From contig JARBTQ010000025.1 in assembly GCA_029240075.1 (NCBI GenBank), positions 1 through 39,267 of the forward strand: a stretch of 39,267 nt of DNA, read 5' to 3'. Below are positions 8,030 through 17,288 of the stretch, one piece after another. The notes below the pieces were generated by a model that saw nothing but the letters and a program-made list of their open reading frames with translations, had not been told where the DNA came from and made no database searches. Position 1 is the stretch's first letter; the number at the start of each line of letters is the position of its first letter. A program made the position numbers and the translations under genes. The stretch is from Chlamydiales bacterium. Lineage in GTDB: Bacteria > Chlamydiota > Chlamydiia > Chlamydiales > JARBTQ01.

Positions 8030-11000
8030 ATGCACAGGCTATCTCTTATAAAATTAGAGGAGCGGATTGTACTTGATGGTGCAGGACTTAATAACATTTT
8101 GGATAATACCTCTTGCAACGATACTTTTTATGTAGATAGGTCACTCCCATATGTGGAGGCAGAGTCTCATGTATCACCACAACCTGTAGTTTTAGTAGTG
8201 TCTTCTGATATTTCAGACCATGAACAGCTTGAGTTAGCTGCAGATGAAAATACAATCGTAGTAAGCTACGATGCACAAGAGACAACTTTAGAACAGTTAA
8301 TAGATCAGATTGAAGAAGCTCTACATGGGGATAAAGCAAGTAGCATTGCTTTTGCTAACCATGGAACAGAAAAAGGTAGCTTTTACCTTACAGCCAATGA
8401 ACAGGTTTCATTAAAGTCTTTGCTAAAAGATAGACAAATCGAACGATTTTGGCAGCAAGTCGGGGATCTTATTGAAGAAGATGGACGGATTGATCTATTA
8501 GCCTGCGACCTCGGAAAATCCCCAGATAAAATAGAATTTGCAGCGCAGCTAGAATTATTGACCAAAAAAGCGATTGCCTTTTCAGACAATAAAATAGGGA
8601 GCTCCGATTTAGGTGGAAATTGGGTTTTAGAAGGGATCTTTACTCATGGAAAATTGACCAAAGCTGATTTAGATGTCTCCAAAACTTACTTCAATGTCAC
8701 TCGTTTAAAAGGATGGTTCGGAGAACTGGCAACTCCTATTGATGGGTCTGTATCGGATAACTCTGTCGATAATGTTCTGACAAATCAACCCATTTTAACT
8801 TTTATCGATGCGCCCCAAGCTCTTTATAGTTCTGATGCTACTAAAACTGCTTTTGGTAGAGCTACAGCTGCTGATGATAAAGGAATGGTTATAGCAGGGC
8901 AGAGTGTGGTGGAATTCTTTGACCCTGCAGGAAGTGGCTGGGCACGTACAAGCTCATTTACCTCTGCCAATACAGGATACGGTATAGCTGTTGCTATTAG
9001 TGGAGATTGGGCTGTTGTAGGAGATAACAGTGCGTCTACTAATAGTGGAGAAATCAAAATATACAAGAGAACAAATACGGCTTGGGCTCTTTCACAGACA
9101 ATCATTAATCCTGGTGGTACAGGACAGGCTGCTCAATTTGGTTCTGCTGTAGCTATTTATAGCGATTCGACTACCTCTACTAACAATAAAATCTTAGTAG
9201 GGGCTCCTGCATATAGTTCAAATACAGGAGGAATCTACTTTTATAAATATAATGGTAGTACTTGGAGTATATCGGGCTCAATCATAAACCCTACTGACGG
9301 AACTTCAAGTACTAACGACTATTTTGGTTGTTCGATCTCAATGTCGGCAACTCGTGCTGTTGTTGGTGCTTATGGCGATAATACAAATGGAGCGGCTTAC
9401 ATCTTTGATTACTCTTCCTCTTGGGATCAGTCCCAACGATTAATAGCATCCGGTTTATCTGGTACAGCAAAATTTGGCAGTCAATTGGCTCTTGATGGCG
9501 ATCGAATAGCTGTAGGGGCTTATAGCCAGGCAGGGCAAGGAGCTGTTTATATTTTTGAAAAAGGGTCAACAGCAGGTAGCTGGACCCAGACAGCTCAAAT
9601 TACCTCAGCCGATCTGGCAAGTACAGATCAGTTTGGTTATTCAGTTGCACTTAAAGGAAATGCCTTGCTTATTGGAGCTAACTTAAATGATACAGCAGCG
9701 ACAGATGCCGGCAGTGCTTATTTGTACGAAAAGAAAACTAATGGGTGGGCTCAAATCAAACACTTTACCGATACAAATTCTTCTGCTTCACAAGGAATTG
9801 GAGCAGCAGCAGCTTTGAATAGCCAATACGCTGTCGTTGGAATTACAGCTGATGATACATTAGCCACTAATGCAGGAAAAGCTTCTATTTATAGAATAAA
9901 AGATAATTCAATTGGTCTTAATCATTATAAAAGCTACACTTTTGAAGTTGATCAAACTGCACGTATTGTCGATGGATCAGGAATTTCTACTTTGCTTGCG
10001 GGAGCTTTAGATGTTAAAGTTTCTGGCAATTATGCCTATGTCATCTCAACTACAGATCAAGGGTTAACTATATTTGATATCTCTAATCCTAATAGTCCTG
10101 TTCATAAAGGACAACTCACTCTAGGTGTGACCCCTTCAGCTTTTGATATTTATAAAAATTGTCTCTACATTGCAAGTAGTGGAGGAAATCAGTTCAATGT
10201 GGTCGATATTTCTATCCCCACAAATCCTTCTATATTTACTTCAATCCCCGCTAATGGGGTAGATATGCTTAAAGTATCTGGTAATTATTTATATGTCCAT
10301 ACAGCTACGGATACCTCTTTAAGAAGTTATGATATAAGCGCAGCAAATAGTCCTACTTTGACAGGAGTTTTGATAGATGGATTTCATTTAGCAGCTTCTA
10401 CAGGCCCTAATGGGATCTATATTGAGGGGAACTATCTTTACATTACAAATTCTGGAAATACGATTTCGATCATTAATATCTCAATACCTGCTAGCCTAAG
10501 CTATGCAGCTCAGATCACAGGTGTAACAGCAACTCCACAAGCGGTGGCCGTTAAAAACAACTATCTTTACGTACTAGGGAACACAGGAAATTCAATTCAA
10601 ATATACGATATTTCTACACCAACTAGCCCTAGCTTAGCTAAGGCGTTAAGCAATAACATAGATGGAAATTACCTTTCGGGATTAGCCTCAATTCAAATTG
10701 AAGGGAATTACGCTTATGTGAGTAGCCTCACACAAAATGGGGTGTCTGTAATTGATATAACCAACCCGCTATCAGCGAAAATAGTTAAAGAAATTGTAAC
10801 AGGTACTCATGGTGTAACAGGATTAAACGGTGTCAAGGGATTATATATCAATAATGGCTATCTTTATACAGCAGACAGCGTCGGAAATGCTTTAAGTGTA
10901 TATAAATTAAATGTTCCTGATAAGGATAACTTTGCATTGCGTGGTCTTCGATTTGACGGTTCTTTGAGTGCTGTTTTATTTAATAATTTTACAGGAATTA

Positions 11001-14000
11001 ATGGAAACGCTTACACAATTGAATTTTGGATGAAAGCACCGCCTCTAGTTACAGGCCGTTTTCCTGGTATCTTTTCTTATGCTGTAAGTGCTGCTTCTTC
11101 CAATCAACTTTTCATTGGATTTCAAGAAAGCTCTTCTAATATGGTCGTTATCCTCAATGAGAACTACTTAAATATAACTAGCGGAACAACTGCTTTTCTA
11201 GACGATAGTTTTCACCATCTCGCCTTTACTTATAACCAAACTACGAGCGCTTGGATTGTTTATAGAGATGGAGTGGTGTTCAGGTCAGGAACATTTTCCT
11301 GCCCTCCGCTTGTTGATGGGGGGGTAATGGTTTTAGGGCAAGATCAAGATAATTTGGGAGGAGGATTTGACTCTACTCAATGTTATAATGGGACCTTGGA
11401 TGAATTAAGGGTATGGAATACTGTACGTACACAAAGTCAAATTATGGCTAATATGCGTACTAAATTAACTGGTAATGAAACTGGTCTTAAGGCTTATTAC
11501 AGGTTTGATGAAGAAAGTGGGCAAAGAGTATATGATATGTCTCAGAACAAGCAAAATGGCTGGATAGGGACAAACTCAAGTGTCGAATCAAGGGATGCCA
11601 GTAGAGTAGTTTCCATGATCCCTATGCAAACTCAATCAATTTATTTTGATGGAGCTAACAATATAGTCTCCGTTGCCCATAGTGGTCCCTTAGACGCTTA
11701 CCCACTAACGATTTCCGCTTGGGTTAAAACCACAACAAATACCACAGTTGAAAGTGTTATTCTTAATAAATGTGTAGAGGCATCATCAAATGGTTATAAT
11801 TTTTATGTTTATAACGGGAATATCTGTGCCTATTATTATAAAGACAGTAGTAACTACATTTTTGGTGCAAGTGGAAGCTTTAATGGAGGCTATATAGCAG
11901 ACGGTACTTGGCACTATGTCTGCTTTTCGATAGATTCGACAGGGGGTAAACTCTATGTAGATGGGACTTTAAAAAATAGTCTTGCGTGGATTGGAACAGG
12001 TGCCGCAACGACAACAAATTCTAGTTTAACTATTGGTGGATATGCAAATCAAACTAAAACATTTGCGGGAGAGATATCACAAGTAAGTGTATGGAATACG
12101 GCTTTGACTCAATCCAACATTCAAAATTATATGAAAGTAGGCTTGACAGGAGCAGAATCGAACTTACTTGCTTACTATAGTTTTAATGAGGGAGCTGGGT
12201 CAACTCTAAGGGATGTGAGTGTAAATGGTTTTAATGGAACGTTATATGGAGGAACTTGGAGAGACGCTCCTAATTTTGCAAGAGCAGTCAATACAGCTCT
12301 CTACTTCGATGGAGTCAATGACCTAGCAACTATTAACCATAACACTAATTTTGATACTTATCCTATAACCATCTCATTCTGGATTAATACTAAAACATCA
12401 GATGCTACTGCCAGGGGTATTGTAAATAAATATGCTGTATCTTCAAACAATGGTTACCAACTTTACCTCTATAATGGGACTATTGTTGCAAATTACTATA
12501 AAGATGCTTCTAATTATGTAGCCAATGGGAACTCATTCTGTACCGGAGCCGTAGCCGATGGGCGGTGGCATTATATAAGCTTTACTGTTGAAACAAATGG
12601 AGGTAAACTTTATGTAGATGGAGCTTTAGCTCTATCACAAAGCTGGAGTGGGATGCCAGGAGCAACGACTACAATTCAAAATATTTTACTGGGATCTTAT
12701 AATGGAGCCTATTTTAATGGCTCATTAGATGAACTAGCATTTTGGAATACTGCTTTAACACAGCAGCAGATTCAAGATTTTATGTTTAACCCTATTCCTA
12801 ATTACCAAACAGGATTAGTCGCTTATTATAAATTTGATGAGGGATCAGGACAGTACATTTATGATAACTCGGGTAATGGTTATAATGGCCACTTGGGAGC
12901 ATCTACTAGTGTAGGCTCAGACGATCCACAATATATCATGTCTAATGCTCGAATTCATAATAATCGTTATTTAATAGGTAATCGCGATGTTATTCTAACA
13001 ATTGGTGGTTATGATCCTGACAGTATGACAGCTTCAGGAATTATCAAAACCTTACCAAATCAGGGAACACTTTATCAGTACAGTAGCGTGGCATCTAATT
13101 TGCGTGGAGCCGCCATAACAGCCAATACAACTATTTCAGATAGCCTTCGACGTGTAGTCTATTCGCCCTCTATGACTGGAGCTAGTAGCTACTCGACCGT
13201 CTCCTTTAGCTATAGTCTAAGTGATGGGACCAATAGTACTGCTCCTTCAAATGTTTATATTAATCTTTTACCTCCAAGTACAATTACTGGTACAGCAGTA
13301 GCAACCAGCCCTATTAACGATACAACAACAACAACCCCATTTACAGGTGTGTCCTTTACCAACACAGATCAAAGTAAACAGTATACTTACAGTATAACAT
13401 TGGATAACGCGGCTAAAGGGATATTTACAACAGCATCTTTAACAACTGGCGGTTTTACCTCTGCCGGTAGTGGAGTTTATACCCTTACTGCAACACCGAC
13501 TGTTGCACAGGCTGCAATTAAACAATTAGTATTCGATCCTACTGATAATCGAGTTGCTTTTGGAAAAACAGAAACTACAACATTTACAATTACTTCTACA
13601 GATGGATCAGTGTTGGATTCTATAACGACTGTAGTAGCCACAACAGTTAATGACCCTTGCGATATTACCACTTCGAGTAGTACGACCCCCTATATTCTTG
13701 GAACTGTAGTAACAGAAATCGACTTTGCTGCTACATTTACCGATTCTGATGTGACTTCGTCAGGTGCTAAACTTATAGTCCAAATTACTAGTGGAGCTAG
13801 TCCAAAAGATAATTTGGTCGTTAAAAGCATAGGTACAGGGGCAGGTCAGATCAATGTAGTGGGTAATACAGTAAAATATGGTTCAATTATCATTGGTACT
13901 CACTCAGGAAGTGTTTCAGGAAATGCTCAATTGACAATTGTACTTAATAATAATGCTACTGCAGCTGCGATCACTGCCTTGATACGAAGTATTGCTTTTT

Positions 14001-14260
14001 ATAATGGAGATAAAACATCTTTAGTAGGTAACCGCATTGTTACGTATACTTATAACGATAATGCTGGTTCTATAGATACAGCTACAAAGACAGTTAATGT
14101 GACAGCAACGGCTACAACTCCGTGGGGCCCTCCAACTTCTAGCATTTTAAATAGCTCGGCAGTTACTTCTGTCTACAACTCCCTTATGTATGCTAACCAA
14201 TACAGTCCGTCAATGAAAAGAATTGCTTCTTACCTGCAAAGTTATTTCTTCTACAGGTGA
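8030..14260 (+). CDS. Giant mosaic surface/secreted protein: DUF4347, FG-GAP, LVIVD, LamG x3, cadherin-like
   Basis: The 2076-residue product is probably an adhesin or secreted surface protein. The N-terminus carries LEERIVLDGA, like the LEPR-xLL motif found at the start of large exported proteins. A DUF4347 domain follows at about residues 53-220. FG-GAP/integrin-like propeller repeats (FGSAVAI, FGYSVAL with VGAY/IGAN) fill about 273-620. Seven LVIVD repeats (SGNYAYV ... IFDISNP) fill about 660-960. Three LamG/concanavalin-like domains (YFDGxNN ... TISAWVK; GKLYVDG) lie at about 970-1160, 1204-1380 and 1424-1604. Cadherin-like beta domains lie at about 1640-2030. There is no classical signal peptide and no RTX repeats, so the export route is unclear. 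The ATG has a strong GGAGG. Its Ser/Thr/Asn-rich composition differs from the neighbours. Confidence 0.92.
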   Translation: MHRLSLIKLEERIVLDGAGLNNILDNTSCNDTFYVDRSLPYVEAESHVSPQPVVLVVSSDISDHEQLELAADENTIVVSYDAQETTLEQLIDQIEEALHGDKASSIAFANHGTEKGSFYLTANEQVSLKSLLKDRQIERFWQQVGDLIEEDGRIDLLACDLGKSPDKIEFAAQLELLTKKAIAFSDNKIGSSDLGGNWVLEGIFTHGKLTKADLDVSKTYFNVTRLKGWFGELATPIDGSVSDNSVDNVLTNQPILTFIDAPQALYSSDATKTAFGRATAADDKGMVIAGQSVVEFFDPAGSGWARTSSFTSANTGYGIAVAISGDWAVVGDNSASTNSGEIKIYKRTNTAWALSQTIINPGGTGQAAQFGSAVAIYSDSTTSTNNKILVGAPAYSSNTGGIYFYKYNGSTWSISGSIINPTDGTSSTNDYFGCSISMSATRAVVGAYGDNTNGAAYIFDYSSSWDQSQRLIASGLSGTAKFGSQLALDGDRIAVGAYSQAGQGAVYIFEKGSTAGSWTQTAQITSADLASTDQFGYSVALKGNALLIGANLNDTAATDAGSAYLYEKKTNGWAQIKHFTDTNSSASQGIGAAAALNSQYAVVGITADDTLATNAGKASIYRIKDNSIGLNHYKSYTFEVDQTARIVDGSGISTLLAGALDVKVSGNYAYVISTTDQGLTIFDISNPNSPVHKGQLTLGVTPSAFDIYKNCLYIASSGGNQFNVVDISIPTNPSIFTSIPANGVDMLKVSGNYLYVHTATDTSLRSYDISAANSPTLTGVLIDGFHLAASTGPNGIYIEGNYLYITNSGNTISIINISIPASLSYAAQITGVTATPQAVAVKNNYLYVLGNTGNSIQIYDISTPTSPSLAKALSNNIDGNYLSGLASIQIEGNYAYVSSLTQNGVSVIDITNPLSAKIVKEIVTGTHGVTGLNGVKGLYINNGYLYTADSVGNALSVYKLNVPDKDNFALRGLRFDGSLSAVLFNNFTGINGNAYTIEFWMKAPPLVTGRFPGIFSYAVSAASSNQLFIGFQESSSNMVVILNENYLNITSGTTAFLDDSFHHLAFTYNQTTSAWIVYRDGVVFRSGTFSCPPLVDGGVMVLGQDQDNLGGGFDSTQCYNGTLDELRVWNTVRTQSQIMANMRTKLTGNETGLKAYYRFDEESGQRVYDMSQNKQNGWIGTNSSVESRDASRVVSMIPMQTQSIYFDGANNIVSVAHSGPLDAYPLTISAWVKTTTNTTVESVILNKCVEASSNGYNFYVYNGNICAYYYKDSSNYIFGASGSFNGGYIADGTWHYVCFSIDSTGGKLYVDGTLKNSLAWIGTGAATTTNSSLTIGGYANQTKTFAGEISQVSVWNTALTQSNIQNYMKVGLTGAESNLLAYYSFNEGAGSTLRDVSVNGFNGTLYGGTWRDAPNFARAVNTALYFDGVNDLATINHNTNFDTYPITISFWINTKTSDATARGIVNKYAVSSNNGYQLYLYNGTIVANYYKDASNYVANGNSFCTGAVADGRWHYISFTVETNGGKLYVDGALALSQSWSGMPGATTTIQNILLGSYNGAYFNGSLDELAFWNTALTQQQIQDFMFNPIPNYQTGLVAYYKFDEGSGQYIYDNSGNGYNGHLGASTSVGSDDPQYIMSNARIHNNRYLIGNRDVILTIGGYDPDSMTASGIIKTLPNQGTLYQYSSVASNLRGAAITANTTISDSLRRVVYSPSMTGASSYSTVSFSYSLSDGTNSTAPSNVYINLLPPSTITGTAVATSPINDTTTTTPFTGVSFTNTDQSKQYTYSITLDNAAKGIFTTASLTTGGFTSAGSGVYTLTATPTVAQAAIKQLVFDPTDNRVAFGKTETTTFTITSTDGSVLDSITTVVATTVNDPCDITTSSSTTPYILGTVVTEIDFAATFTDSDVTSSGAKLIVQITSGASPKDNLVVKSIGTGAGQINVVGNTVKYGSIIIGTHSGSVSGNAQLTIVLNNNATAAAITALIRSIAFYNGDKTSLVGNRIVTYTYNDNAGSIDTATKTVNVTATATTPWGPPTSSILNSSAVTSVYNSLMYANQYSPSMKRIASYLQSYFFYR

Positions 14261-14382
14261 ATTATGTAATTGAAGGGACATATTCTCAAGGGCTAATTGA
14301 AATAGTATAAAAATTAAAGTTTTTTATTGAATTTTGTCTTAGCTATTTGAACGTGTCCCTACAAGTATGAATTTGCAAAGAT
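14261..14382. other. Convergent intergenic gap between the giant gene and mutL
   Basis: AGGGACA (14274-14280) is complementary to TGTCCCT (14354-14360) across a loop of about 73 bases. This could form the base of a shared terminator structure, but the loop is long and the support weak. Confidence 0.25.
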
Positions 14383-16452
14383 CTAGGAGGATTTTTTAAA
14401 TTTTTTTTCCAGTTCACCCAGACTCAGATAAGCAAAAGTAGGTTTTCCAAATGGGCTTTCATAGGGAGAATTAGTTTTTAAAAGCTGCAATATGAGTGTA
14501 GTTGCCTCCCCTTGTTGCAACAGTTTAGGTTGCTGTGATGCTGCGCGACTGATTGCAATCGCAACCTGTTTTTCTCTTTGTAAAATCTTTTTATTAGGAG
14601 TATGCACCCCTAAATTTAATGCTTCCAATGTATCAGCTATAATGGCTTGCATATCTTGTGATCTTATGCTGGTAGGTAGAGCTTCTACTAAAAAAGTCCT
14701 TTCTCCAAAAGGACGCAATATAATTCCCATTTTCCCTAAATCATCTAGGTACTGTTCAAGCAGTATGCTTTCTGTTTGTGAAAGCTCAATAGTCAAGGGT
14801 AACAATAAAGATTGAGTGTGTAACCTGTTATTTTCCAAATCGCTTTGATGCTGCCATGTTTGTAGAAATTGCTCAAATAAGATTCGACTTCTAGCAGCAG
14901 CAGTATCCAATAATAACATGCCTCCTTGCTCATGTTCTATTTCTGCTGTACAATAAGGAGGCAATGGATAAATGCTCTTTGCTTCAATCAGAATCAGAGT
15001 TGGTAAAATTCCTATAATATGAGGTTTAAACAGTATCTGCTCTTTATCTGTATGAAATAATTCTTGTTGAGTTAATTCCTGCGGGGAGGATTTTAGTACA
15101 TTAGCTATTGTCTGAGGGCCAAGGCTTTCTTTATCATCCCTATCTAGTAGTTTATTGCTAAAGTCAGGAACCGATATCGGTAATTTTGCGGTAGGACTAG
15201 TAGGAGACAGTGTAGAAGAAATATGGAGCTTTCGTGCCGTTAAAATTTCCTTGTTTTCAAAGGGGTTGATATGAGTATTGACATAGCTAAATTGCTGTGC
15301 ACGTTCCTCTTTTTCAATAAAGTTGAAATCTGAAAATTCCTGTAAATTCTCCCCATTTTTCGAGATATCAGCAGGAGTTTGATGCTGAGGATCACAATGA
15401 CTTCTATCTATAGAGTAAGTATTAGAGACCCCTAAATTAGCACGTAAAGCTTTTTCAACACCTCTTATGACCATCTGATACACAAATGATTCTTCTCTCA
15501 ATCGAACTTCACGTTTTTGTGGGTGAACATTAACGTCAACCTGATCGCTTGGAATTTCTAGGTAAAGGATACAAACTGGGTACTTTTGTGTAGGTAAACG
15601 AGTTCCATAGCCAGCTTTTAAAGCTGATGATATTAAAGGGACAAGAACAGGCCTCCTGTTGATAAATAAGTATTGTCCAGTTCGGTTATGCTTTACAAAG
15701 TGGGGATGTCCAATATAGCCATGAAAACGATATTTGCCATCTCTTATATCAAAAGGGCGCAGTTCTTTAAAAAAGTCTATTCCCATAACATCTAAAACGC
15801 GCGTAGACAAAAGTTTGTCTGGTGTAGTATTTGTTTGAAACGAAACTTTTAAAAGGGATTTATCCTCATTAATAAGATGAAATTTAACTCCTGGATTACC
15901 CAAAGCTAAAAGAGTTATAATTTTTTGAATTTCGGCGTTATCAAAATTGATTGATTTCTGAAATTTTTTCCGCACTGGAACATTAAAGAATAGGGATTTA
16001 ACTTCAATAGTAGTTCCACGAGGTCTTGTTGCCTTCGTATGCTGGACAAGCTTGCCCCCATCGACGCAGACTAAAGTACCAGTTGTATCTTCTGATGAAG
16101 TTTCTTGAGCTGTTAATATAGTAAATTTTGAGACAGATGCTATAGAAGGAATAGCTTCGCCCCTAAAACCCATGGTTGCTAAAATATTTAAATCATCTAA
16201 AGAACTAATTTTAGAAGTGGCATGTCTCTGTAGACACAAAACAGCATCCTCAAATGACATTCCGCAACCATTATCTGTAATTCGAATAAGTTGCCTTCCT
16301 CCAGCTTTAACCTCTATAGTGATCTCTGAAGCTCCAGCATCGAGGGCATTTTCGACTAGTTCCTTAACAATGGAGCCTGGATTTTCGATCACTTCACCAG
16401 CAGCGATTTGATTAATTGCTTGCTCACTTAAAACGTGGATTACAGAAGCCAT
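14383..16452 (-). CDS. mutL: DNA mismatch repair protein MutL
   Basis: MutL is the ATP-driven matchmaker of mismatch repair. The 689-residue protein has the GHKL ATPase N-terminus with the conserved IAAGEV, VKELVENALDAGA, DNGCGM and GFRGEA motifs (residues 15-115), then the transducer domain with NVHPQKREVRL near 320-332. A variable linker (about 350-490) precedes a dimerisation domain. The endonuclease signature of many MutL proteins, DQHA(X)2E(X)4E, is replaced by DTAAARSRILFE, and the usual C-terminal HGRPT appears as FGKPT. It is therefore probably a non-nicking MutL. The gene is divergent from mnmM. Confidence 0.96.
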   Translation of the reverse strand: MASVIHVLSEQAINQIAAGEVIENPGSIVKELVENALDAGASEITIEVKAGGRQLIRITDNGCGMSFEDAVLCLQRHATSKISSLDDLNILATMGFRGEAIPSIASVSKFTILTAQETSSEDTTGTLVCVDGGKLVQHTKATRPRGTTIEVKSLFFNVPVRKKFQKSINFDNAEIQKIITLLALGNPGVKFHLINEDKSLLKVSFQTNTTPDKLLSTRVLDVMGIDFFKELRPFDIRDGKYRFHGYIGHPHFVKHNRTGQYLFINRRPVLVPLISSALKAGYGTRLPTQKYPVCILYLEIPSDQVDVNVHPQKREVRLREESFVYQMVIRGVEKALRANLGVSNTYSIDRSHCDPQHQTPADISKNGENLQEFSDFNFIEKEERAQQFSYVNTHINPFENKEILTARKLHISSTLSPTSPTAKLPISVPDFSNKLLDRDDKESLGPQTIANVLKSSPQELTQQELFHTDKEQILFKPHIIGILPTLILIEAKSIYPLPPYCTAEIEHEQGGMLLLDTAAARSRILFEQFLQTWQHQSDLENNRLHTQSLLLPLTIELSQTESILLEQYLDDLGKMGIILRPFGERTFLVEALPTSIRSQDMQAIIADTLEALNLGVHTPNKKILQREKQVAIAISRAASQQPKLLQQGEATTLILQLLKTNSPYESPFGKPTFAYLSLGELEKKFKKSS

Positions 16453-16602
16453 AAATGATAAAGGGGTTGAGTTTTATCTAAATTAATACTTTTACTAATT
16501 TTATATTTTGTCTCGCTAATATTTTCGATTGTATAGTATTCTCTGATTTTAACTTTTAATCAATATTTTTTCATTTAAAACTTAAATTAAAATTTTTTAG
16601 AA

Positions 16603-17190
16603 ATGAAGCAACGAGCATTTCAACAGCATATTCATTTAGCACGACGTTACTGGCTGGAAATACTTCAAGAAGGGGATCAAGTAATTGATGCCACTTGTGG
16701 AAATGGACATGATACACTGTTTTTATTGCAAAGAGTGGGATTAAAAGGGCTAGTGATCTCTTACGATATACAAGAGCAAGCAATTCTCAGTGCAAAAGAA
16801 TTGCTAGCAAAGCATGGAATTCTAGCTGGCAACTCTCAGATTCGTTTTATTCAGGGTAATCATGCTCAATTTGCACCTGAAATTTTACCACAAACAATCA
16901 AATTAATTGTCTATAATCTAGGTTACTTACCTGGAGGAAATAAGGGGATTACCACCTCTTGGAATTCCACTATAGATAGTCTGAATTCTGCTTTACAGCT
17001 GCTTACCGCTGATGGAATGATCAGTGTCACTTTGTATCCTGGACATGCAGAGGGGAAGATAGAGCAAGAAAAAGTATTAGAATGGGTTACAGGACTAGAT
17101 CCAAAAAAGTGGATTTGTTGTCATCACCAGTGGCCTAATCGTACTTTAGCACCTAGCTTACTACTAATAAGTAAACATGAAGTTACTTAA
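16603..17190 (+). CDS. mnmM: SAM-dependent methyltransferase of the YtqB/MnmM family
   Basis: The 195-residue protein belongs to the family first named 'putative rRNA methylase' (PF06962). The B. subtilis member YtqB has since been assigned as MnmM, which makes the last methyl transfer for mnm5s2U at the tRNA wobble position. Visible hallmarks are the SAM-binding loop VIDATCGNGHDT (residues 28-39) and the family motif NLGYLPGGNK (about 105-114). It reads away from mutL and is followed after about 98 bases by recN. The family call is firm; the exact substrate is inferred from homologues. Confidence 0.85.
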   Translation: MKQRAFQQHIHLARRYWLEILQEGDQVIDATCGNGHDTLFLLQRVGLKGLVISYDIQEQAILSAKELLAKHGILAGNSQIRFIQGNHAQFAPEILPQTIKLIVYNLGYLPGGNKGITTSWNSTIDSLNSALQLLTADGMISVTLYPGHAEGKIEQEKVLEWVTGLDPKKWICCHHQWPNRTLAPSLLLISKHEVT

Positions 17191-17288
17191 ACGGAATTTT
17201 ATATCTTTGCAGTTTAAATAAGTGGACTAGATGTTTTTTTGTATCTGTGCTAATCTACAAAGCAACTTTAAAAAAAGATTTGTGAAAT

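Noticed and set aside
8088-8339. Minus-strand open frames inside the giant gene and other large genes
   Set aside because: They are antisense shadows of strongly coding frames, with low-complexity or implausible translations and no ribosome-binding sites.
8850-12840. Internal repeats of the giant gene as a DNA satellite or CRISPR array
   Set aside because: The repetition is at protein level (FG-GAP, LVIVD, LamG units); there are no identical short DNA repeats with regular spacers.
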